Below, piece after piece: positions 34,929 to 42,916 of a DNA stretch of 64,000 nucleotides (within the stretch, counting starts at the first letter, position 1; each line of letters opens with the position of its first letter). The notes beneath the pieces were generated by a model. The model was not told the DNA's origin, ran no database searches, and saw only the letters and a program-made list of their open reading frames with translations. The stretch comes from Bacteroidaceae bacterium (GTDB lineage: Bacteria; Bacteroidota; Bacteroidia; Bacteroidales; Bacteroidaceae). The stretch spans positions 1 to 64,000 of the forward strand of contig JAGAAS010000029.1 of NCBI GenBank assembly GCA_017615125.1, in the 5' to 3' direction. The position numbers were made by a program, and so were the translations under genes.

Positions 34929-36329
34929 ATGAATGTAATTAAAAAAGTTGTAGAACACAGATATTTTTCCTGTTTTTATGTTGGACTGCTTCTCTTAGGT
35001 TTATTTGGATGTCAGGATAATACAAGCAATCTCTTTCCTGACAAAGGGGAGTTCTCATCTCAAAACTATACAAGAAGTATTGACGATGCCCTCTCCGACT
35101 TGTCGGATTTTCTTAGTTCGACTTCATTAGGCGAGACACGGGCTGAAGTCTCGTTCTGCCCCGAGCAGGTTCTTGTTGTCACGCGCTCCAAAACAGGACA
35201 CACGCGCAGCGCTGTCATGAACGACTCTCTGCTGTATTTGGTGAATTTTGAGGACTCCACAGGATTTGCCATTCTCTCCGCTGACACTCGCGTGCCGGAA
35301 ACGGTCTTGGCTGTGACTGATGAGGGTAATATTTCTATTGAGGACTTCGAACTAAGTCAGGAGTTAGACTCCCTTGACTTTTCTCTGTACAACGAGGAAG
35401 ACAGCGACTATTACGTAGGCTCGGCACCAAAAGAAAACAGCCTAATGGCCTCTTTCATCATCGACTATGCAGACGAGTACATCAACGGCTCGGGGGGAAG
35501 TACGGGCAATTCTAATTCAGGCAATTCGGGTAATTCAAACAGTTCGTCCAATACGTGGCTCGTTTACAAATCTGTTCCTCCGATGCTAACAACCGCATGG
35601 TATCAGAGAGAGCCTTTTAACGATAGTGTCCGTACAATATTGGGAGGGAAGACAAAAGCAGGTTGCGTGGCCGTTGCGGTGGGACAAATAATGGCTTACC
35701 ATGAGTTTCCTACCGACCTTTCTCAATACATTGATGACCCGACCATTAGTTGGAGTGATATTAAAACAGTATACCCAAGCTACAATATTACATACGGCGG
35801 CACAGCAAATGGAAAGAAGCAGGTAGCCGAATTGATGAAAGAAATCGGTCAAAAATGTCGCATGTTATATACATCAGATTTCGGCTTTGCCACACCTGCC
35901 GCAGCAAGAGATTGCATGTTGTTGTTTGGCTATCCTTGGACTGTGAAATGGGACTGGTATTACGAAAGTAAGATTATTTCCATGCTCGACAAAGGGAATC
36001 CAGTATTCATCGCTGCTTTGGAACACGTACCTGCGGGAGACTGGCTACACGGCACATGGACGGAATGGGAAGGAGGACATGCCTGGGTCATTGACGGATA
36101 TATCCAATACAGAAGGTATGTAAGTGGAACAGCAGAAGATTGCTATTATGTACATTGTAATTGGGGATGGCGGGGAAGGAATAACGGCTACTTCCTTTCT
36201 GGAATGTTTGATACATTAAATGCCGCCTCCTACGATTATAGCAACAATAATACATATAATAGTGTGTCGTCCTTTTTTAGTTGGTGGTTCCGAGTACTAA
36301 GCTATAAAAATCCAAAAACAGGGCTATGA
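34929..36329 (+). CDS. C10-family (streptopain/interpain-like) cysteine protease
   Basis: Secreted papain-fold protease made as a zymogen. Lipoprotein-type signal (lipobox LFGC), a propeptide to about residue 180 that includes a SpeB-type prodomain (ILSADTRVPETVLAVTDEG), a Ser/Gly/Asn linker (residues 188-208), then the catalytic domain: TTAWYQREPFND, nucleophile Cys246 in KAGCVAVAVGQIMAYHEFP, His384 in EGGHAWVIDGY, and HCNWGWRGRNNGYF with the conserved Asn/Trp. Related enzymes occur in Prevotella intermedia (interpain) and Bacteroides fragilis. It overlaps lipoprotein B by 4 bp, so the two are translationally coupled. 466 aa. Confidence 0.92.
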   Translation: MNVIKKVVEHRYFSCFYVGLLLLGLFGCQDNTSNLFPDKGEFSSQNYTRSIDDALSDLSDFLSSTSLGETRAEVSFCPEQVLVVTRSKTGHTRSAVMNDSLLYLVNFEDSTGFAILSADTRVPETVLAVTDEGNISIEDFELSQELDSLDFSLYNEEDSDYYVGSAPKENSLMASFIIDYADEYINGSGGSTGNSNSGNSGNSNSSSNTWLVYKSVPPMLTTAWYQREPFNDSVRTILGGKTKAGCVAVAVGQIMAYHEFPTDLSQYIDDPTISWSDIKTVYPSYNITYGGTANGKKQVAELMKEIGQKCRMLYTSDFGFATPAAARDCMLLFGYPWTVKWDWYYESKIISMLDKGNPVFIAALEHVPAGDWLHGTWTEWEGGHAWVIDGYIQYRRYVSGTAEDCYYVHCNWGWRGRNNGYFLSGMFDTLNAASYDYSNNNTYNSVSSFFSWWFRVLSYKNPKTGL

Positions 36330-37054
36330 AAAGAATGATTGAAACATTGTTTTGTTTAGTAGTGATAGTTTTGTTTCACTCATGCATGAAATCCGTACGG
36401 CACACATCATCATTGGTAACGCATTATTTTGAGATGAAAAATGTTATCGCTACCGATGTTGACGAAAACGGATGGCATCGGATATCTATTGGCTTCATGC
36501 CTGATTACACCACTATGTGTTGCGTATGGGATGGAGGAGAAAAGAAAAAAATTTTTGACAAGCTAAGCAAAAGCTATGGCGACACAAACTATAATCGAGA
36601 AGTGGAATGGGAATATCAAACAATTGGGGTATGCATCCAACATATATCAAAGGTTGACGTTGTGAGCAATAGAGACTTCGATTCCCTGCATCCAGCCGGA
36701 ACTTCTTTGAGCGATGTTGTTTATTTTTATGGTTCCACTCCCTACCCGTGCGTCGCAAGTGGTTACAGAGATTACTTCATTCTTCTGGATTCACTTCCTT
36801 TTCCGAAAGAGAATCCTGTCTACCAGAGCGCAGTAGCATATAATGATTACAAGGACCAGCCTTCTGATCCGAATCCTTTTTTTCCTATATATAAACGGCT
36901 CTCCGACATGACAGAGAATGACTATGTTATGGTTGTCTCCTGCGTTCTCTTCTTCACTTCCAAGCCTGAGGGAGAGCAGACACATACGCTTACCGTAACG
37001 CTTACAACTACCGAAGGAGAACAGTTCTCCGACGAGGTGGTATATACATTCTAA
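36326..37054 (+). CDS. Lipoprotein B, paralogue coupled to the C10 protease
   Basis: Lipobox FHSC. 242 aa, paralogous to lipoprotein A over its whole length but far from identical, except for the last 33 residues, which are nearly the same. Its start codon overlaps the protease stop (ATGA), the arrangement expected of a protein made in fixed ratio with the protease. C10 proteases of Streptococcus and Bacteroides often have a small inhibitor gene next door; this protein is larger than those and has no resemblance I can see. Function unknown. Confidence 0.75.
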   Translation: MKRMIETLFCLVVIVLFHSCMKSVRHTSSLVTHYFEMKNVIATDVDENGWHRISIGFMPDYTTMCCVWDGGEKKKIFDKLSKSYGDTNYNREVEWEYQTIGVCIQHISKVDVVSNRDFDSLHPAGTSLSDVVYFYGSTPYPCVASGYRDYFILLDSLPFPKENPVYQSAVAYNDYKDQPSDPNPFFPIYKRLSDMTENDYVMVVSCVLFFTSKPEGEQTHTLTVTLTTTEGEQFSDEVVYTF

Positions 37055-37154
37055 ACTATAACGGTACGCTACGCTACGATAACGATAAAAAATTCCACAA
37101 TTCCATAATTTGGCAATTCCGCGATTCAACGATTCAACAAATATAAAAAGTACC

Positions 37155-38645
37155 ATGCAGACAAGCACTACCTCCCACTTCTTCGCCGTCGACCTGGGCG
37201 CCACCAGCGGGCGTACCATCCTTGGGAGCCTCAGCGAAGGCAGCCTCACCCTGAGGGAGCTCACGCGCTTTCCCAATCATATCATCTACACGGGCGGGCA
37301 CGCCTACTGGGACATCTTTGCCCTCTATCGCGAGATAGTGGAGGGGCTGCGCGTTGTGGCGCGCGAGAAGATTGAAATCTGCTCCATCGGCATCGACACT
37401 TGGGGCGTCGACTTCGTCTTCGTAGGCGCCGACGGCGAGCTGCTGCGCAACCCCTACAGCTACCGCGACCCTCACACCGAAGGGGCTATGGACGCCTACT
37501 TCAGGGAGATTCCGCGCGAGAGGGTGTACGAGCTCACGGGCATCCAGTTCATGAACTTCAACTCGCTCTTCCAGCTCTACACGCTTGACCGAGCCGACAA
37601 CAGCGCCCTCCGCGCAGCCGAGAAGATTCTCTTCATGCCCGACGCCCTCAGCTACATGCTCACGGGAAAGATGGTGACGGAATACACCATTGCCTCTACT
37701 TCGCAGATTCTCAACCCAAGAACGAAGCAGTTCGAGCAAGAACTGCTCGATGTTTGTCATGTTCGCAAGGAGCAGTTCGCCCCGTTCGTATTCCCGGGAA
37801 CCGTCATCGGCTCTCTTTCCGAAGAAGTGCAGAAGTTGACGGGAGTGGGTCCCGTGCCTGTCGTAGCTGTTGCGGGACACGACACAGCCAGCGCGGTAGC
37901 TGCCGTTCCCGCCAAAGACGAGCACTTCGCTTACCTGAGCAGCGGAACGTGGAGCCTGATGGGCATAGAAACAAAGGAGGCCATCATCAACGCGCAGAGT
38001 TTCCAACGGAACTTCACCAACGAAGGAGGTGTGGAGGGAACCACGCGCTTCCTGAAGAATATCTGCGGCATGTGGCTCCTAGAGCGGAGCCGCGCCGAGT
38101 GGAAGGCGAAAGGAGAACCCTTCAGCTACGACTTCATCTACGCCAACACGCCGAACGTTCAGCCCTTCCGCAGCTTCATCAATCCCGACGCTCCCTGCTT
38201 TGGCAATCCTGCCAGCATGCTGGAAGCCATACAGAACTACTGCCGCATTACCGGGCAGCCCGTTCCGGAAACGGTGCCCGAAGTGTGCCGCTGCATCTTC
38301 GAGAGCCTCGCTATGCGCTACAAGCAGGCATTCGGATACCTGAAGGAAATGGCTCCCTTCGACATACATACGCTCCACATCATCGGAGGAGGCACGCAGA
38401 ACATTTTGCTTAACCAACTCACGGCAAACGCAACTGGTGTGCCCGTAGTGACTGGGCCCATCGAGTGCACCACTATCGGCAACGTTATGCTGCAGGCAAA
38501 GGCTGCCGGCATCGTTGACGACATACAGGCAATGCGCAGACTTATCGCCCAGAGCGTCACTACCGATACTTACACGCCTAAGGACGAAGCCCTATGGGAC
38601 GAACAGTACCAGCGCTACCTCAACGTCTATCGCGAAGACATCTGA
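37155..38645 (+). CDS. rhaB: Rhamnulokinase
   Basis: Phosphorylates L-rhamnulose to L-rhamnulose 1-phosphate. FGGY-family sugar kinase: phosphate-binding loop FFAVDLGATSGRTILG at the N-terminus, substrate region GIDTWGVDFVFVG, second domain with AGHDTASAVAAVPA, SSGTWSLMGIE and IIGGGTQN. The start at 37155 (MQTSTTSHFFAVD, 496 aa) is chosen because the ATG 45 bp upstream adds only a low-complexity stretch. First gene of rhaB-rhaA-transporter. The preceding 100 bp contain short repeats (GATTCAAC twice, AATTCC several times) and no clear promoter. Confidence 0.94.
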   Translation: MQTSTTSHFFAVDLGATSGRTILGSLSEGSLTLRELTRFPNHIIYTGGHAYWDIFALYREIVEGLRVVAREKIEICSIGIDTWGVDFVFVGADGELLRNPYSYRDPHTEGAMDAYFREIPRERVYELTGIQFMNFNSLFQLYTLDRADNSALRAAEKILFMPDALSYMLTGKMVTEYTIASTSQILNPRTKQFEQELLDVCHVRKEQFAPFVFPGTVIGSLSEEVQKLTGVGPVPVVAVAGHDTASAVAAVPAKDEHFAYLSSGTWSLMGIETKEAIINAQSFQRNFTNEGGVEGTTRFLKNICGMWLLERSRAEWKAKGEPFSYDFIYANTPNVQPFRSFINPDAPCFGNPASMLEAIQNYCRITGQPVPETVPEVCRCIFESLAMRYKQAFGYLKEMAPFDIHTLHIIGGGTQNILLNQLTANATGVPVVTGPIECTTIGNVMLQAKAAGIVDDIQAMRRLIAQSVTTDTYTPKDEALWDEQYQRYLNVYREDI

Positions 38646-38677
38646 AACATTATCATAAACAAAAAAGACATACCATC

Positions 38678-39931
38678 ATGAAAAAAGAATCCGTATCCAA
38701 AGCGTACTCCATCGCTCAGGAGCGCTATGCCGACTATGGCGTCGACACCGAGCAGGTGCTCCATCAACTTCAAGACTTCCACCTCAGCATGCATTGCTGG
38801 CAAGCCGACGACGTCGCAGGCTTCGAGGTACAAGCCGGCGCGCTGAGCGGAGGCATACAGGCAACAGGCAACTATCCCGGCAAAGCACGCAACATCGATG
38901 AGCTCCGAGCCGACATTCTGAAAGCCAAGAGCCTCATTCCCGGCACACACCGACTGAACCTACACGAAATCTACGGAGACTTCAAGGGAAAAGTCGTCGA
39001 CAGGGACGAAGTCACGCCCGACTACTTCCAGAGCTGGATTGAATGGGGCAAGGAGAACGACACAAAGCTCGACTTCAACAGCACCTCCTTCTCGCACCCG
39101 AAGAGCGGCAACCTGTCGCTCTCTAATCCCGACAAGGGCATCCGTGACTTCTGGATTGAGCACACCAAGCGTTGCCGCGACATCGCCGACGAGATGGGCA
39201 AAGCGCAGGGAGATCCCTGCATCATGAATGTGTGGGTACACGACGGATGCAAGGACCAGAGCGTCAACCACTACCTCTATCGCCAGCTGTTGAAAGAGTC
39301 GCTCGACGAGATCTTTGCCGAGAAGAAAGACTACATGAAGGACTGCATCGAGGGCAAGGTCTTCGGCATCGGACTCGAGAGCTTCACCGTCGGCAGTCAC
39401 GACTTCTATACCGCCTACGCTGCCAAGAACGGCAAGATACCTACCATCGACACCGGGCACTACCATCCTACCGAGTCGCCCGCCGACAAGGTGAGCGCCC
39501 TGCTTCAGTTCGTTCCCGAGCTCATGCTACACGTCAGCCGGCCCATTCGCTGGGACAGCGATCATGTAACCATCATGGACGACCCGACGCAGGAGCTCTT
39601 CAGCGAGATAGTTCGCGCAGGAGCCCTCGACAGAGTACACTACGGCCTTGACTACTTCGACGGAGCCATCAACCGCATCGGAGCGTATGTCGTAGGAAGC
39701 CGTGCTGCGCAGAAGTGCATGCTGCGCGCGCTCCTTGAGCCTACTTCAGCCATCAGCGAGCTGGAGCTCGAGGGAAAGGGCATGCAGGTGCTCGCGCTTC
39801 TGGAAGAATGCAAGGCCCTCCCGTGGAACGCTGTTTACGACGAGTTCTGCGTACGAAACAACGTACCCGTCGGAAGCGCCTTCATATCAGAGATAGAGAA
39901 ATACGAAGCAGAGGTAACGCTGAAGAGATAA
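38678..39931 (+). CDS. rhaA: L-rhamnose isomerase
   Basis: Converts L-rhamnose to L-rhamnulose, the first step of the pathway. 417 aa, normal for RhaA. Landmarks: FHLSMHCWQADDVAGFE at the N-terminus, LDFNSTSFSHPKSGNLSLS, metal/substrate region MNVWVHDGCKDQ, TIDTGHYHPTESPADK and SRPIRWDSDHVTIMDD. The start at 38678 (MKKESVSKAYSIAQERY) lies 32 bp after the rhaB stop; the longer frame runs back into rhaB and is not the gene. Confidence 0.96.
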   Translation: MKKESVSKAYSIAQERYADYGVDTEQVLHQLQDFHLSMHCWQADDVAGFEVQAGALSGGIQATGNYPGKARNIDELRADILKAKSLIPGTHRLNLHEIYGDFKGKVVDRDEVTPDYFQSWIEWGKENDTKLDFNSTSFSHPKSGNLSLSNPDKGIRDFWIEHTKRCRDIADEMGKAQGDPCIMNVWVHDGCKDQSVNHYLYRQLLKESLDEIFAEKKDYMKDCIEGKVFGIGLESFTVGSHDFYTAYAAKNGKIPTIDTGHYHPTESPADKVSALLQFVPELMLHVSRPIRWDSDHVTIMDDPTQELFSEIVRAGALDRVHYGLDYFDGAINRIGAYVVGSRAAQKCMLRALLEPTSAISELELEGKGMQVLALLEECKALPWNAVYDEFCVRNNVPVGSAFISEIEKYEAEVTLKR

Positions 39932-39988
39932 GCTCTCCTGCGCAACCTAATAGAAAAAGGATTTGAAAACCAAAAGCACATCATCATT

Positions 39989-41335
39989 ATGGCAAAAAAA
40001 AGTAGCAGTTTGAAAAGCACGATAGCAGTTTCTCTTACCAACTATCTGGATGCGGGAGCCATCGTGGCAGGAGCCAGCGGCTTGACGCTGTGGCAGAAAT
40101 ACCTGGGCCTGAGCGAAGTACACCTAGGTTGGCTCAACGGAATCAGCGCCAACGCCCTCGGAGCAGCCATCGGCGCCATTATCGGCGGCTTCCTTGCCGA
40201 CAGATACGGAAGGAAGTTCATCTACACCTACAATCTGCTCGTCTATATGGCTGGCGTTCTGCTCATCATGTGTTCGGTAAACTTCCCCATGCTGCTGGCA
40301 GGATTCCTCATCACGGGCATTTCGGTAGGCATCGGCGTACCCGCTACGTGGACCTACATCTCCGAAAGCTCGGAAATACACAACCGAGGACGTAACATCT
40401 GCATTTCGCAAATGTCGTGGGGATTCGGACCTATGATTATCCTACTTTTAGGCATGCTGCTGGCTCCCGAAGGTTACTTGTTCGGATGGGTAGAAAAGAT
40501 AGGGCATCTGATAGGAGGTAGCGCGCTTGCTGGCGACGCGCTGAATGTGTTCAGCTCAAGGGTGGTGTTCTTCTCTCTCTTCGTCGTAGCCTTCATCGCC
40601 TGGAACCTTCAACGGAAACTTGAAGAGAGCAACGAATGGAAAGTCAGCCAGGAAGCCGCAAAGGCAAAGGGAGAGGACACAGGGCTCATGCACGCCTTCA
40701 AGGTGCTGTTCACCAACAAGAAAGCTGTCAAGACGGTTTGCTTCCTTGCTACCATCTATCTCACCTGGAACCTCGTCGCCTCGGTGATGGGCTTCTTCCA
40801 GCCGCACATCTACGAAACGGCAGGAGGACTAAGCAACGAGTATGCCAACATGCTCTCGTGCATCGGGTGGGCAATCGTTGTCGTTATCACCTTCGGCATA
40901 TCATTCATCATCGACAAGGTTTCCCACAAGTTGCTTTATACGCTTGGCTTGCTGGCAGCTCTTGCCACTTGGCTCGTAGTCATCAAGGGAGTAAACGGAA
41001 TGGGAAGCTTGTGGGCATTCTCCATCCTCTGGGGAATCAACGGAGGTATCTCCGTGCAGATTTTCTACGCGTTGTGGGGTTCAGAGCTCTTCCCCGCCAA
41101 ATTCCGCGCAGGAGCACAGGGACTGATGTTCTTCATCGTCAGAGGGCTCTCTGCCGTGTGGGGATTGGTGTTCACCTCCATCTATGGAGAACAGGGCGAG
41201 GGCTTTACTGTTGCTGCCTACTGCATGATTGGGCTCCTGCTGATTTCGCTGATTGTGGGCTTCATCGGATGTCCCAGCACGCGCGGAAAGTCGCTTGACC
41301 AAATCACGCAGGAACGCTACGGCGACAACTATTAA
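39989..41335 (+). CDS. MFS sugar transporter, probable rhamnose permease
   Basis: Twelve-helix inner-membrane permease of the sugar-porter type: GFLADRYGRKFIYTYNLL carries the loop motif G-x3-D-R-x-G-R-(R/K), and PATWTYISESSEIHNRGRN the PESP-like motif after helix 6. 448 aa. It lies 57 bp after rhaA and is the last gene of the rha unit, so L-rhamnose is the likely substrate. Bacteroides thetaiotaomicron uses a RhaT-type permease in the same place, so this would be a replacement by a different family. Confidence 0.82.
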   Translation: MAKKSSSLKSTIAVSLTNYLDAGAIVAGASGLTLWQKYLGLSEVHLGWLNGISANALGAAIGAIIGGFLADRYGRKFIYTYNLLVYMAGVLLIMCSVNFPMLLAGFLITGISVGIGVPATWTYISESSEIHNRGRNICISQMSWGFGPMIILLLGMLLAPEGYLFGWVEKIGHLIGGSALAGDALNVFSSRVVFFSLFVVAFIAWNLQRKLEESNEWKVSQEAAKAKGEDTGLMHAFKVLFTNKKAVKTVCFLATIYLTWNLVASVMGFFQPHIYETAGGLSNEYANMLSCIGWAIVVVITFGISFIIDKVSHKLLYTLGLLAALATWLVVIKGVNGMGSLWAFSILWGINGGISVQIFYALWGSELFPAKFRAGAQGLMFFIVRGLSAVWGLVFTSIYGEQGEGFTVAAYCMIGLLLISLIVGFIGCPSTRGKSLDQITQERYGDNY

Positions 41336-41409
41336 AATATCCTTGCCGCAGCATTTGCACATTAAAGGAAAAGCCTTCGTCATTACGTACGCGTCTTTTT
41401 CGAGGTAGT

Positions 41410-41473
41410 AAAAGACGCATGGGACTTTTATAAACGACGCATGCATCTTTTATAAACGACGCATGCGTCGTTT
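41410..41473. repeat. Three tandem 22-bp near-palindromes, second array
   Basis: The word GACGCATG recurs at 41414, 41436 and 41458, exactly 22 bp apart. Each unit is an imperfect palindrome (AAAAG...CTTTT in the first), and the last is a perfect 20-bp palindrome (41454-41473, half site AAACGACGCA). A partial earlier copy of opposite polarity begins near 41391 (GCGTCTTTTT). The array starts 75 bp after the stop of the rha transporter. Sequence is unrelated to the array at 141-206, but pitch, copy number and perfect end copy are the same. The rest of the 345-bp gap 41336-41680 holds only the lplA promoter. Confidence 0.85.
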
Positions 41474-41603
41474 GAATTTTTCTTTGCCGATAAAGCTTAG
41501 TTCTTTACGAATAAGACGTGCTTTGCTTGAAAAGAAACAGACAATACTCTGTGACTTTGCCTTTCTTTAATTGTTTAATCATTTTGGGAATTTGCAAAAA
41601 AGA

Positions 41604-41634
41604 TTTGAAAGTATAGAATTATTGAGTTTCTTTG
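41604..41634 (+). promoter_or_regulatory. Promoter for lplA
   Basis: TTTG (41604-41607), 19 bp, TTTCTTTG (41627-41634), about 46 bp before the ATG. The -7 box deviates from TAnnTTTG only at its second base. Confidence 0.6.
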
Positions 41635-41680
41635 TATCCGATAATTTATAAAGAGTAACTAATACTACTTATAACCTCCT

Positions 41681-42688
41681 ATGCGCTACATTCGCAACAC
41701 TTCCACCGACGCTGCCTACAATATGGCCTTCGACGAGTATCTGCTGGAGCAGCTGCCCCTTGAAGAGCCTGTTTTTTGCCTTTGGCAGAATGCGCCTTCG
41801 GTCATTATCGGGCTCAATCAGAATGCTTACACCGAAGTCAACTTGCCTTACCTCAGAGAAAACGGCATTCAGCTCGCGCGACGCGTCACAGGAGGAGGCG
41901 CCGTCTATCACGACTTGCAGAACCTCAACTACACCATCGTGGGACGCACTTCGCAGCTTGAAGTAGATTATCCGCGTTATATGCACTTCGTCATCGACGC
42001 CTTGCGCGATTTGGGAGTTCCTGCGGAACAGAACGGGCGGAACGACATTCTCGTCGAAGGGCGCAAGGTAAGCGGATACGCCAAACGTGTGTGGAAGGAT
42101 CGTCTGATGGTGCACGGAACACTGATGTACGATGTTGACTTACAAGCTCTTTCCAACGTACTGAACGTAGAGGGAAGCAAATTCTCCTCTCCAACTCAAA
42201 AAGGCAACTTTGCGGGAGGAATCCCCTCGGTGCACGCGAAAGTTGCCAACCTGCGCGATTATCTGCCGCAATTCAACAATGTCGAAGAGATGAAGGAAGA
42301 ACTCGAACGAATCCTCTCCAACAACCATACGGATACGGAATTGACGCTTGATGAGAGCCAGCTCAGCTTTGTCCAGAAGCTGGCAGACGACAAGTTCCGC
42401 ACGTGGGAATGGATCTACGGGCGCAGCCCCCTTGCCAGCATCGTCAAGAGCCGCAAATTCCCTTGCGGCACCATTGAGGCCTACCTCACCTTGCAGCACG
42501 GGCTGGTGGAAAGCCTTTCCTTCGGGGGAGACTTCATAGGCAATCTGCCGTCAGACACCCTTGCCGCGCAGATAACAGGCTGCCGCTACCTTCGGGACGA
42601 CCTCCTTGAACGGCTTTCGACACTTTCCGTCGACAGATACTTTGATTTCCTCAGCGCCGAAGACCTCACATCGCTCCTCATCCAATGA
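41681..42688 (+). CDS. lplA: Lipoate-protein ligase A
   Basis: Attaches scavenged lipoate to the E2 and H proteins of 2-oxoacid dehydrogenases and the glycine cleavage system. Signature LARRVTGGGAVYHDLQNLNY (near residue 65), GRKVSGYAKRVWKDRLMVHGTLMYDVD and the C-terminal accessory domain (KFRTWEWIYGRSPL). 335 aa is normal for LplA. It begins MRYIRNTSTDAAYNMAFDEYL. Single gene, with a hairpin terminator at 42858-42886. Confidence 0.94.
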   Translation: MRYIRNTSTDAAYNMAFDEYLLEQLPLEEPVFCLWQNAPSVIIGLNQNAYTEVNLPYLRENGIQLARRVTGGGAVYHDLQNLNYTIVGRTSQLEVDYPRYMHFVIDALRDLGVPAEQNGRNDILVEGRKVSGYAKRVWKDRLMVHGTLMYDVDLQALSNVLNVEGSKFSSPTQKGNFAGGIPSVHAKVANLRDYLPQFNNVEEMKEELERILSNNHTDTELTLDESQLSFVQKLADDKFRTWEWIYGRSPLASIVKSRKFPCGTIEAYLTLQHGLVESLSFGGDFIGNLPSDTLAAQITGCRYLRDDLLERLSTLSVDRYFDFLSAEDLTSLLIQ

Positions 42689-42730
42689 CGAAAAGTGACG
42701 CTTTTTCCCCCGTTCAGAAGGGTGTGTGAA

Positions 42731-42835
42731 GCATGCGGAAATATGAAGAAAGAATCTCGCCGTATGAAGAAAGAAAAAAATTTTTTCCCTTCTCGAGAAA
42801 ATTTTTTGGACAAAGAAAAAATCTGCGTTGACAAA
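42731..42835 (+). repeat. Interspersed module repeat, copy 7
   Basis: Reads TATGAAGAAAGAATCTCGCC, then another ATGAAGAAAGAAAAAAATTTTTT, then CCCTTCTCGAGAAAATTTTTTGG, ACAAAGAAAAAATC and ACAAAGAAAC. It lies between lplA and the bidirectional terminator. Confidence 0.82.
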
Positions 42836-42857
42836 GAAACAGCGGATACACACAACT

Positions 42858-42886
42858 AAGGGGAGCGCCTTTTCGGCGTTCCCCTT
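42858..42886. terminator. Bidirectional terminator between lplA and the tandem aldolase gene
   Basis: Stem AAGGGGAGCGCC / GGCGTTCCCCTT (one G-T pair), loop TTTTC, followed on the plus strand by GTTTTAC. It lies between two convergent genes. Confidence 0.82.
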
Positions 42887-42916
42887 GTTTTACACGAATG
42901 ACGCAAGCCGTTTCTC

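Noticed and set aside
34929..36329. Lipid anchoring of the C10 protease taken as certain
   Set aside because: The signal has a Cys in LFGCQ that fits a lipobox, but related proteases are secreted after propeptide cleavage, so the mature enzyme may be free. Only the signal is reported.
41336..41680. tRNA or small RNA gene before lplA
   Set aside because: No cloverleaf or T-loop motif; the only structure is the 22-bp array and a promoter.
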